From NCBI GenBank assembly GCA_934444765.1, contig CAKSDC010000010.1, positions 1 to 64,000 of the forward strand: a stretch of 64,000 bases of DNA, given 5' to 3'. The notes below the pieces were generated by a model that had not been told where the DNA came from, did no database searches, and saw nothing but the letters and a program-made list of their open reading frames with translations. How positions within the stretch are numbered: position 1 is the stretch's first letter; each line of letters begins with the position of its first letter. This document shows, one piece after another, positions 9,173 through 16,867 of this stretch. The stretch is from an uncultured Oscillospiraceae bacterium (GTDB lineage: Bacteria > Bacillota > Clostridia > Oscillospirales > Ruminococcaceae). A program made the translations under genes and the position numbers.

Positions 9173-9201
9173 TTGTATTTTGGACACCTTTGTGATATAC
9201 T
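9173..9201 (+). promoter_or_regulatory. Promoter of the DUF445 operon
   Basis: TTGTAT (9173-9178), 17 bp, TATACT (9196-9201). The spacing is ideal and it lies about 45 nt before the start codon of the DUF445 gene. Confidence 0.6.
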
Positions 9202-9246
9202 ATAACTAAAATACTATACTAAAAAGATTGGAGACTTTAATTATAT

Positions 9247-10146
9247 ATGGCTATTTTGAACTTTGTACTCAGTGCAGGTATAGGTGCAATAATAGGTCTT
9301 TTTACTAACGGTTTAGCTATTAAGATGCTCTTTAGACCTTTTAATCCTATATACTTGGACAAAAAAAATAAACGCTTTAGACTTCCATTCACCCCTGGGC
9401 TAATTCCTAAAGAACGTAACAGAATAGCCAAGGCTATAGGCAAAGTAGTAGGCACTCAGCTATTAGACGACAAGACTATTATTAATGCTATGCTATCACA
9501 AAGCGTTCACGATAGACTTACTGAAAAAGTTGTGGAGTTCGCTAATAGATACACTACTATGGACTGTACCATTCAAAAGTTCGCCACCGAAAAGGGGTAT
9601 ATTCAAAAACTGGACGAAAAAGAAACTCTATTAAGCAAAAAAGTATGCGAACACACCGTAAACAAGATTAAAGAAATAGGTGTGGGCGATATGATAATAG
9701 ATATCGCTATGCAAGAAATCTCTAAAAAGACTAACTCTTTTATTATGGATATCGCTACTAAGACTATAGACGTTAAGTCTATAGGTGCTAAAATCGAAAC
9801 TATGATTGAAAATAAAATTCCTAACATATTAGACAACTACATAAACAAAGAATACATCCACCTAAAAGATAAAAAGGTCGGAGAAGTGGCTACACTATTT
9901 ACTAATCACTATCCCGACTACCCCGAAAAGGCTTGGAACCTATACAAAAAATTAGTAGAAGAAAAAGCTCCTGAAGTTATCGCTAACTTCGACGTTGCCG
10001 GCATAGTAGAACAGAAGATTAATGAGTTCGACTTGGCTTATCTTGAAAAACTTATCAACGATATCGCTAAGAAAGAACTCGACGCTTTAGTATGGTTAGG
10101 TGGTCTTTTGGGTGCTATTATGGGACTGTTCAACGCCTTTATATAA
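9247..10146 (+). CDS. DUF445 family membrane protein (YheB-like)
   Basis: A 299-residue protein with the hallmarks of DUF445: an N-terminal membrane segment leading into GLFTNGLAIKMLFRPF, the conserved PFTPGLIPKERNRIAKAIG, a long polar helical middle and a C-terminal hydrophobic hairpin (LGGLLGAIMGLFNAFI). The Bacillus relative YheB has no settled function. The ribosome site GGAG stands about 13 nt from the ATG. It is first of a probable three-gene unit with the serine hydrolase (29-nt gap) and response regulator. Confidence 0.85.
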   Translation: MAILNFVLSAGIGAIIGLFTNGLAIKMLFRPFNPIYLDKKNKRFRLPFTPGLIPKERNRIAKAIGKVVGTQLLDDKTIINAMLSQSVHDRLTEKVVEFANRYTTMDCTIQKFATEKGYIQKLDEKETLLSKKVCEHTVNKIKEIGVGDMIIDIAMQEISKKTNSFIMDIATKTIDVKSIGAKIETMIENKIPNILDNYINKEYIHLKDKKVGEVATLFTNHYPDYPEKAWNLYKKLVEEKAPEVIANFDVAGIVEQKINEFDLAYLEKLINDIAKKELDALVWLGGLLGAIMGLFNAFI

Positions 10147-10175
10147 CATGACTACAGAAAGGATACTCTTATCTT

Positions 10176-11354
10176 ATGGAACTAAAACACTATGATTACA
10201 TTCAAAAAGTATTAGACGATGCCGTAAACTCTGGTTCTGTGGCTGGCGGTACGGTATCTATACTATTCGGTAACGATGAAGTGTATAAAAATCACTTTGG
10301 CTATGCCGATATAGAAAACAGAGTAAAGCCTGATGATAACACCATATTCAGACTATTCTCTATGACTAAGCCTATAACTGCTATAGCCTGTCTAATGCTT
10401 ATCGAACGTGGTATATTAGACTACAACGACTGTGTATCGCAATACTTAGAAGGTTTTAAAAATCAAACCGTTTGGAACTGGAACTCTAAACAGGCAGAAC
10501 CTTTAACTCAACCCGTTACTATTCGTGACCTACTAACTATGACTTCTGGACTTACCTATCCTGCCGATTGGAGCGAAACTTGTCTACGTACTGCCGTTCT
10601 GTTTAACGAAAATACTAAACTTATCAAGCAAGGCGGAGGTATGTCTACTGTGGAGTTCTGCAATAGGTTGGGTCAAATTCCCTTAGTATGTAAGCCTTCG
10701 CAATCTTGGATATACGGCACTTCTGCTGACGTTTTAGGTGCGATTATAGAACGTGTTAGTGGAAAGTCTTTCGGACAGTATCTTAAAGATGAAGTCTTTA
10801 CCCCTTTAGATATGAACGATACTGGCTTCTATATTCCTGAGGAAAAGTATAGCCGTTTGGCTCAAGTATACTACTACGACGACCAAGACCAAAAGTTGAA
10901 AGTCTATGACGGTATAAACCTATGTATATCCGACTACAAAAAGCCTCCTAAGTTTGAGTCAGGCGGTGCAGGACTGGTATCTACAGTAAAAGACTACCAA
11001 AAGTTCATAAAGATGATACTCAATGGTGGTATCTACAACGGTAACAGAATTATCGGTAAACGCACTATAGAGTTAATGCGTACCCCTGCTTTAAAACCAT
11101 CTCAAATGGATAGCCTGACTGGTTCTAATTCAGGATATAACTATGGTTGCTTAGTTAGAGTACTTCAAGATAGACAGTTGGCAGGTACTAACGCTTCGTT
11201 GGGTGAGTTCGGTTGGGACGGTTGGACTGGCAACTACTTCAGTATAGACCCTGTGGAGAATATTTCCATAATGTACTTTATCCAAAAATGCGGTGCGGGA
11301 TTTTCCGACGTGGCTCGAAAGATTAGAGCTATTACTTACAGTTCATTAGACTAA
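10176..11354 (+). CDS. Serine hydrolase, beta-lactamase/esterase family
   Basis: A 392-residue member of the PF00144 penicillin-binding/class C beta-lactamase-like family. The SxxK motif is SMTK near residue 63, the Tyr motif is YGTS near 182, and GWDGWTG near the C-terminus takes the place of the KTG box, as in EstB-type esterases. There is no signal peptide, so it is probably a cytoplasmic esterase or peptidase and not a resistance enzyme. The AAAGGA site is 12 nt before the ATG, the usual spacing in this genome. It lies between the DUF445 gene and the response regulator. Confidence 0.85.
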   Translation: MELKHYDYIQKVLDDAVNSGSVAGGTVSILFGNDEVYKNHFGYADIENRVKPDDNTIFRLFSMTKPITAIACLMLIERGILDYNDCVSQYLEGFKNQTVWNWNSKQAEPLTQPVTIRDLLTMTSGLTYPADWSETCLRTAVLFNENTKLIKQGGGMSTVEFCNRLGQIPLVCKPSQSWIYGTSADVLGAIIERVSGKSFGQYLKDEVFTPLDMNDTGFYIPEEKYSRLAQVYYYDDQDQKLKVYDGINLCISDYKKPPKFESGGAGLVSTVKDYQKFIKMILNGGIYNGNRIIGKRTIELMRTPALKPSQMDSLTGSNSGYNYGCLVRVLQDRQLAGTNASLGEFGWDGWTGNYFSIDPVENISIMYFIQKCGAGFSDVARKIRAITYSSLD

Positions 11355-11372
11355 GTTAAAGGTGGCACACAT

Positions 11373-12053
11373 ATGAAAGTTTTAATAGTAGAAGATGAAC
11401 CTTCGTTAAATAAGATTATGGTTAAAAAGTTGCGTTCCAGTGGATTTTCAGTAGACAGTTGCTTTAACGGTTCGGACGCTTTGGAATATATAAGCATGGG
11501 TAACTATGATATAGTCTTACTGGATATCATGATACCAGAACCTAACGGTGTAGAAGTTCTTAAAATAGTCAGAAACGATGGCAATAACGTTCCTATTATA
11601 CTCATAACTGCTATGGGTTCGGTAGATAATAGAATTAAAGGTCTTAACTTTGGTGCTGACGACTATATCTCTAAACCGTTTAACTTTGATGAGTTAGAGG
11701 CTCGTATGTATGCGGTACTCCGTAGACAGAGTGGAAACGCTACTAACAAGTACACTATAGCCGATTTAGTAGTGGAAACCGACACCCGAAAAGTTATTCG
11801 TGGTGGTAAAGATATCGAACTTTCCGCTAAAGAGTTTTCTATATTAGAATACATGATTAGAAACAAAGGTATAGTACTATCACGTGATAAGATAGAACAG
11901 AACGCTTGGGACTTTACCTATGAGGGCGGTTCTAACATCGTAGACGTATACATTAGATATCTAAGAAAGAAGATAGACGACGACTTCGATATTAAACTCA
12001 TCCACACCAAACGTGGTGCAGGTTACGTGCTATCGGAAAACCAAAAGCTTTAG
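11373..12053 (+). CDS. OmpR-family response regulator, orphan
   Basis: A 226-residue two-domain regulator. The receiver has acidic residues E7-D8, phosphoacceptor D51 in LLDIM, a switch Thr in ILITAMG and Lys in YISKPF. The C-terminal winged helix (about 130-226) ends in HTKRGAGYVL, typical of OmpR/PhoB. No histidine kinase is adjacent, although in this family it commonly follows directly. Here repeat copy 1 begins 7 nt after the stop codon, so the kinase may have been lost or lies elsewhere. The start 18 nt after the serine hydrolase suggests one transcript. Confidence 0.92.
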   Translation: MKVLIVEDEPSLNKIMVKKLRSSGFSVDSCFNGSDALEYISMGNYDIVLLDIMIPEPNGVEVLKIVRNDGNNVPIILITAMGSVDNRIKGLNFGADDYISKPFNFDELEARMYAVLRRQSGNATNKYTIADLVVETDTRKVIRGGKDIELSAKEFSILEYMIRNKGIVLSRDKIEQNAWDFTYEGGSNIVDVYIRYLRKKIDDDFDIKLIHTKRGAGYVLSENQKL

Positions 12054-12060
12054 ACTTTTC

Positions 12061-12231
12061 AACAAATAATAGCAAGGATTCTCCCACCTCTATAGGTGAG
12101 TGAGATGAATTGCAAGTAGGAAAAATAACGGCAGTGGTGGGCGGAGAGAAATCGGTATCCCCCACTGACATGAGGCAAACCACAGGCTGGCTTGTCAGAC
12201 TCTGTGAAATTACCGACTGTGGATTGAAACA
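12061..12231 (+). repeat. Structured ~180-nt dispersed repeat, copy 1
   Basis: It is nearly identical to 33842-34022 (minus) and 54318-54498 (plus); the first ~120 nt match copy 3 exactly. Predicted folds: CCCACCT/AGGTGAG hairpin near the 5' end, a CAGTGG...CCCCACTG stem in the middle, and a 3' stem closed here by CCACAG/CTGTGG. This copy is 10 nt shorter in the 3' stem arm. The 5' start ACAAATAATAGCAAG (12062-12076) recurs almost exactly just past the 3' end (12229-12242), like a target duplication or start of a tandem unit. Family not recognised; no transposase is encoded. Confidence 0.85.
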
Positions 12232-12249
12232 AATATAGCAAGTAATATC

Positions 12250-12278
12250 TTGACTTTTTATCTTTTTGAGAATATAAT
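12250..12278 (+). promoter_or_regulatory. Promoter of the panBCD-coaBC operon
   Basis: TTGACT (12250-12255), 17-bp spacer, TATAAT (12273-12278). It lies just after repeat copy 1 and about 95 nt before the panB ATG, so the pan operon is read independently of the upstream regulator gene. Confidence 0.85.
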
Positions 12279-12372
12279 ATACTTATAGAATTATTTGTAG
12301 TAGTATTATCACATACTACTACATATTTAACTCTAATATAGATATATGTACATTGAAAGGAAACTCTTTACT

Positions 12373-13200
12373 ATGAAAAATACCGTAGAAACGTTTAAAC
12401 TGCAAAAACTAAATGGTGAAAAAATTTCTATGCTTACTGCATACGATTACTCTACCGCTAAACTAATAGATAGCGTAGGTATTAACTCTATATTGGTTGG
12501 CGATAGTTTGGGTATGACCATGCTCGGTTATGAAGATACCCTATCAGTAACTATGGAAGATATGATACATCACACTAAAGCAGTATCAAGAGGTACTAAA
12601 AACGCTTTACTAATAGCCGATATGCCTTTTATGTCTTATCAAACTTCGGTATACGATGCCGTGGTAAACGCTGGCAGACTTATGAAAGAAGGTCATGCCC
12701 ACGCTGTAAAGTTAGAAGGCGGTGCTACTGTACAAAAACAGATTAAAGCCATAGTAGACTGTTCTATTCCTGTAGTGGGACACATAGGCTTAACTCCACA
12801 GTCTATTAAAGCGTTTGGCGGTTTTAAAGTTCAAGGTAAGACTATAGAGACTGCTCAAAAGGTGTTAGACGATGCTTACAGGGTTCAAGAAGCTGGTGCT
12901 TTTTGCGTAGTATTAGAGGGTATTCCTGAAAAGTTAGCCGAACTAATAACTTCTAAATTGGATATAGTTACTATTGGTATAGGTGCAAGTAGCAAGTGCG
13001 ACGGTCAAGTATTAGTGTATCAAGATATGCTCGCTATGTTTAGCGACTTTAAACCTAAGTTTGTTAAACAGTTTGGTAGCATAGGTAAAGCTATGACTTC
13101 GGCATTTTTACAGTACGATAAGGAAGTTAAAGACGGTACTTTTCCAGCTAAAGAACACTGCTACTCTATTCCAGATGAAGTTATAGAAAAGTTAGTGTAA
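12373..13200 (+). CDS. panB: Ketopantoate hydroxymethyltransferase
   Basis: PanB transfers a hydroxymethyl group from methylene-tetrahydrofolate to 2-oxoisovalerate, the first committed pantothenate step. The sequence has the family signatures MLTAYDYSTAKL, LVGDSLGMTMLGYEDTL, ADMPFMSY, KLEGG and PVVGHIGLTPQS. The ATG at 12373 (275 residues) is chosen because GAAAGGA lies 12 nt before it; an in-frame ATG at 12346 precedes that site. It heads panB-panC-panD-coaBC. Confidence 0.97.
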   Translation: MKNTVETFKLQKLNGEKISMLTAYDYSTAKLIDSVGINSILVGDSLGMTMLGYEDTLSVTMEDMIHHTKAVSRGTKNALLIADMPFMSYQTSVYDAVVNAGRLMKEGHAHAVKLEGGATVQKQIKAIVDCSIPVVGHIGLTPQSIKAFGGFKVQGKTIETAQKVLDDAYRVQEAGAFCVVLEGIPEKLAELITSKLDIVTIGIGASSKCDGQVLVYQDMLAMFSDFKPKFVKQFGSIGKAMTSAFLQYDKEVKDGTFPAKEHCYSIPDEVIEKLV

Positions 13201-13227
13201 CTTATATATACAAAAGAGGTTTTTATT

Positions 13228-14079
13228 ATGAAGTTAGTTAAAACTATTAAAGAGGTTCGTGAAATAGTAAAAGATTGGAAGTCTAAAGGACTATCTGTAG
13301 GCTTTGTGCCTACTATGGGCTACTTACATGAAGGTCATGCAAGCCTTATAGACGCTTCGGTTAAAGGTAACGATAAAACCGTAGTTAGCGTATTCGTAAA
13401 CCCTATGCAGTTTTCCCCTAATGAGGACTTAGCAAGTTATCCACGTGATATTAACCACGACTCTGAACTTTGCAAACTACACGGTGCAGACCTAATATTT
13501 AATCCTGAACCTGACGAAATGTACGACGGTAGCTTCTGTACGTATGTGAATATGTCAGTACTTACTGAAGATTTATGCGGTCTAACCCGTCCTATACACT
13601 TTAAGGGAGTATGCACCGTAGTAAACAAGCTATTTAATATAGTTCAACCAGATAACGCCTACTTCGGACAAAAAGACGCTCAACAGTTAGCCATTATTAA
13701 ACAGATGGTTCACGACTTGAATATGCCTATATCCGTTCACGGTTGCCCTATAGTTAGAGAACCTGACGGTTTAGCTAAAAGCTCACGTAACACATACTTA
13801 ACCCCTGAAGAAAGAACTTCCGCTTTAGTACTAAGTAAGGCTATCAAATTAGGTCAAAGCATGGTAACCGACGGCGAAACCGACTGCAACAAGGTTACTT
13901 CTGCTATGAAAGACCTAATAGATGCCGAACCTTTAGCTAAAATAGACTACGTTAAAATAGTAGACCTTAAGACTATTCAACCTGTAGATACTATTAAAGC
14001 TCCTATACTATGTGCTATAGCTGTATATATCGGTAAAACCCGACTTATAGATAACTTTATCTTTGAGGATATTAAGTAA
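13228..14079 (+). CDS. panC: Pantothenate synthetase
   Basis: PanC joins pantoate and beta-alanine with ATP. The 283-residue protein has the nucleotidyl-transferase motif MGYLHEGH at 30-37, the pantoate-binding VFVNPMQF, FGQKDAQQL and a KSSRNTYL loop. It starts 27 nt after panB behind AAGAGG. Beta-alanine comes from the next gene, panD, so the operon carries both branches that meet at this step. Confidence 0.97.
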   Translation: MKLVKTIKEVREIVKDWKSKGLSVGFVPTMGYLHEGHASLIDASVKGNDKTVVSVFVNPMQFSPNEDLASYPRDINHDSELCKLHGADLIFNPEPDEMYDGSFCTYVNMSVLTEDLCGLTRPIHFKGVCTVVNKLFNIVQPDNAYFGQKDAQQLAIIKQMVHDLNMPISVHGCPIVREPDGLAKSSRNTYLTPEERTSALVLSKAIKLGQSMVTDGETDCNKVTSAMKDLIDAEPLAKIDYVKIVDLKTIQPVDTIKAPILCAIAVYIGKTRLIDNFIFEDIK

Positions 14080-14107
14080 TTACTTTTTGGATTGGAGCTT
14101 AAACACT

Positions 14108-14506
14108 ATGTATGTTAATATGCTAAAAGGCAAAATACATCGAGCGACCGTTACTCAGGCGGAACTTAACTATGTGGGTAGCATTACTATAGATGCTGAA
14201 CTTTTAGAACTTTCGGGAATTATGGAGTATGAAAAGGTTCAAATTGTAGACGTTGACAACGGCAACAGGTTTGAAACCTATACCATAGCTGGCGAACGTG
14301 GTTCTGGTATGGTGTGCCTTAACGGTGCGGCTGCAAGATGTTCTCAGGTGGGCGACAAAGTTATTATCATGTCGTACGCCTATATGTCCCCAAACGAAGT
14401 TAAAGATAATCCCCCTAAAGTGGTATTCGTAAACGACGATAATTCAATTAACAGAGTTACTCGCTACGAAAAACACGGCTCTTTGGTGGATATGCTTAAC
14501 GATTAA
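14108..14506 (+). CDS. panD: Aspartate 1-decarboxylase
   Basis: PanD decarboxylates aspartate to beta-alanine with a self-made pyruvoyl group. The cleavage pair G24-S25 in NYVGSITID is at the canonical position when the ATG at 14108 is used (132 residues); TGGAG lies about 10 nt upstream. A longer in-frame start at 14063 would overlap panC and displace the cleavage site, so it is rejected. The tail YEKHGSLVDMLND is slightly longer than in short homologues. Confidence 0.95.
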   Translation: MYVNMLKGKIHRATVTQAELNYVGSITIDAELLELSGIMEYEKVQIVDVDNGNRFETYTIAGERGSGMVCLNGAAARCSQVGDKVIIMSYAYMSPNEVKDNPPKVVFVNDDNSINRVTRYEKHGSLVDMLND

Positions 14507-14532
14507 CTATCACAACACAAGGAGGCTTTTAT

Positions 14533-15732
14533 ATGCTCAACGGTAAAACCGTAGTAGTGGGAGTTACTGGAAGTATAGCTTGCTACAAGATAGCTAACTT
14601 AGTCAGTATGTTGGTAAAGCTACACTGTAACGTTCACGTTATTATGACTAAAAACGCTACTAACTTTATTAATCCTATAACGTTTGAAACTCTTACTAAT
14701 AACAAGTGCATAGTAGATACTTTTGATAGAAACTTTCAGTTTCACGTGGCACACGTTTCGCTTGCTAAACAGTGCGACTGTATGCTTATAGCCCCTGCTT
14801 CGGCTAACGTTATAGGAAAAGTAGCTAACGGTATCGCTGACGATATGCTTACTACTACTATTATGGCTTGCAAAAAACCTGTAATATTCGCCCCTGCTAT
14901 GAATACCGCTATGTATACTAATCCTATAGTAGAAGATAACGTTAAAAAGTTAAGGTCTTACGGCTATAAGATTATAGATGCCGATAGTGGATATCTTGCT
15001 TGTGGTGATACTGGCAAAGGTAAGATGGTATCGGAACAGGTTCTATTGGAACACATCAAGTTAGCCATAGCTTGCCATAAAGACTTATCCGATAAAAAAG
15101 TACTAATAACGGCAGGAGCTACTCAAGAGGCTATAGACCCAGTTAGATACATCACTAACCATTCGACTGGTAAAATGGGGTATGCTATAGCGGAACAGTG
15201 TCTGTTACACGGTGCAGAAGTTACACTTGTAACCGGTATTACTAACATCGCTAAACCCGTTTCCGCTGAGTGTATACAGACCGTTTCTGCTGAAGATATG
15301 TTCAACGTGGTATCTAAGATATTCAAAGACTATGATATTATTATCATGTCTTCGGCAGTCAGCGACTACACCCCTATTACCGTATACGACCAAAAGGTCA
15401 AAAAGTCAGACGGTGATATGAACATTCCATTAAAACGTACTAAGGATATCTTAGCGTACGTCGGCGAAAATAAGTTGCAAGGTCAGTATATTTGCGGATT
15501 TTCTATGGAAACCGAAAATATTATTCAAAACTCTAAAGCAAAACTTATTAAAAAGCACGCCGATATGATAGTCGCTAACAGTCTAAAGCAACAGGGGGCA
15601 GGGTTCGGAACGGATACTAACATAGTAACCATTATTACTAACCGTGACGAAACTTCGCTACCTATTCTTAGTAAACATCAAGTGGCAGAACACATTATAA
15701 ACCACATCTTAAAGGAAGTTAATAGTATATAG
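14533..15732 (+). CDS. coaBC: Phosphopantothenoylcysteine decarboxylase/synthase
   Basis: This bifunctional flavoprotein converts 4'-phosphopantothenate to 4'-phosphopantetheine. CoaC is N-terminal: GVTGSIACYK, H74 in HVAHVSLA, FAPAMNTAM and C157 in GYLACGDTGKGKM. CoaB follows from about residue 185, with the NHSTGKMGYAIAE motif and KRTKDIL. Length (399) is normal. It starts 26 nt after panD behind AAGGAGG. Ketopantoate reductase (panE) and pantothenate kinase are not in this operon. Confidence 0.97.
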   Translation: MLNGKTVVVGVTGSIACYKIANLVSMLVKLHCNVHVIMTKNATNFINPITFETLTNNKCIVDTFDRNFQFHVAHVSLAKQCDCMLIAPASANVIGKVANGIADDMLTTTIMACKKPVIFAPAMNTAMYTNPIVEDNVKKLRSYGYKIIDADSGYLACGDTGKGKMVSEQVLLEHIKLAIACHKDLSDKKVLITAGATQEAIDPVRYITNHSTGKMGYAIAEQCLLHGAEVTLVTGITNIAKPVSAECIQTVSAEDMFNVVSKIFKDYDIIIMSSAVSDYTPITVYDQKVKKSDGDMNIPLKRTKDILAYVGENKLQGQYICGFSMETENIIQNSKAKLIKKHADMIVANSLKQQGAGFGTDTNIVTIITNRDETSLPILSKHQVAEHIINHILKEVNSI

Positions 15733-15752
15733 TCTACATATGTAGACTATAT
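15727..15752. promoter_or_regulatory. 26-bp perfect palindrome before the CobW pair
   Basis: A perfect palindrome centred on AGTCTACATATGTAGACT (15731-15748) begins at the coaBC stop codon and lies 35 nt before the first CobW gene. No T tract follows, so it is unlikely to be a terminator. It could be an operator for the metallochaperone genes or an mRNA hairpin; no factor can be assigned from sequence alone. Confidence 0.55.
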
Positions 15753-15787
15753 TAATATATATTATATAAGTAAGGAGATAGAACTTT

Positions 15788-16855
15788 ATGGTTAAAGTAA
15801 GTATATTTTCAGGATTTCTTGGTGCTGGTAAGACTACTCTTATCAAAAAACTACTAAAAGAAAGTTTTAACGGCGAAAAGGTAGTACTAATAGAAAACGA
15901 ATTTGGTGAAGTTGGTATCGATGGAGGATTTTTAAAAGACTCTGGTATTCAAGTTACCGAAATGAACTCAGGTTGTATATGTTGTACTTTAGCTGGCGAC
16001 TTTACTAAGTCTCTTAGCGAAGTTATAGAAAAGTTCAACCCAAATAGAGTTATCATAGAACCTACTGGCGTTGGTAGACTTTCTGACGTTATTTCAGCAG
16101 TACAAAAGACTTCTGAAGTTCACAATATAGAGTTCAACGGATTTATTACCGTTGCAGACGCTAACAAGTACAAGATGTTCATGAAGGCTTTCGGTGAATT
16201 TTATAACAATCAAATAGAATACGCTGACGCTATAGTTCTTAGCAGAACTCAAAACGCACCTCAAAAGAAACTTCTCGACTGTGTAGAGGCTATCAAGTCT
16301 ATTAACGATAAAGCCGTAATTATTACTACTCCTTGGGACGAATTGGACGGCAACACTATCATGAACGCTATAGAAAACAAGTCTAAACTTGCTGACGAAC
16401 TCTTAGCCGATATAGAAGAAGAACAGAGTAATCTACACCATCACCACCACCACGATGATGAACATGACGAACATGAACATCACCACCACCACCATGATGA
16501 CCATGACCACGACCATGAATGTTGTCACCACGACCATGAACATGACGAACATGAACATCATCACCACCACCACGCAGACGAAACCTTTACAAGTTGGGGT
16601 GTAGAAACTCCTAAAAAGTTCACTAAACAAGAGCTTACTGACATTCTTGAAAAGTTAGCTAACTCACAAGAGTATGGCGTGGTATTACGTTCTAAGGGTA
16701 TAGTTCCTAATGCTGAAGGTAGCGAATGGTTCTATTTCGACTTAGTTCCTGAAGAGTACGAAGTTCGTACTGGTAATCCAGACTACACTGGTAAACTATG
16801 CGTTATAGGTTCTAAACTTAACGAAGACGCTCTAAAGACACTATTTGGTATATAA
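15788..16855 (+). CDS. CobW-family zinc chaperone GTPase, His-rich
   Basis: A 355-residue G3E P-loop GTPase of the CobW/ZNG1/YeiR type, which delivers zinc to client enzymes in a GTP-dependent way. Walker A is GFLGAGKTT (9-17); the metal-binding CxCC is C63, C65, C66 in SGCICCTLAG; EPTGVG follows. Residues about 215-264 are a His/Asp/Glu stretch with several runs of five or six His, a zinc reservoir typical of the family. The CobW C-terminal domain occupies about 265-355. It pairs with the next gene at a 12-nt gap. Zinc is the likeliest metal, but nickel or cobalt is possible. Confidence 0.92.
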   Translation: MVKVSIFSGFLGAGKTTLIKKLLKESFNGEKVVLIENEFGEVGIDGGFLKDSGIQVTEMNSGCICCTLAGDFTKSLSEVIEKFNPNRVIIEPTGVGRLSDVISAVQKTSEVHNIEFNGFITVADANKYKMFMKAFGEFYNNQIEYADAIVLSRTQNAPQKKLLDCVEAIKSINDKAVIITTPWDELDGNTIMNAIENKSKLADELLADIEEEQSNLHHHHHHDDEHDEHEHHHHHHDDHDHDHECCHHDHEHDEHEHHHHHHADETFTSWGVETPKKFTKQELTDILEKLANSQEYGVVLRSKGIVPNAEGSEWFYFDLVPEEYEVRTGNPDYTGKLCVIGSKLNEDALKTLFGI

Positions 16856-16867
16856 TGGAGGCTATAC

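Noticed and set aside
10176..11354. Antibiotic-resistance beta-lactamase
   Set aside because: It has no signal peptide and no KTG box; YGTS and GWDGW fit the esterase/peptidase members of the family.
12061..12231. The repeat ends in GTGGATTGAAAC, like the end of some type I CRISPR repeats
   Set aside because: The similarity covers about 12 nt only. The copies lie over 20 kb apart as single units, with no spacer array and no cas genes.
16433..16630. Minus-strand ORF rich in Val and Met
   Set aside because: It is the shadow of the His/Asp/Glu-rich stretch of the CobW gene (CAY/GAY codons read backwards).
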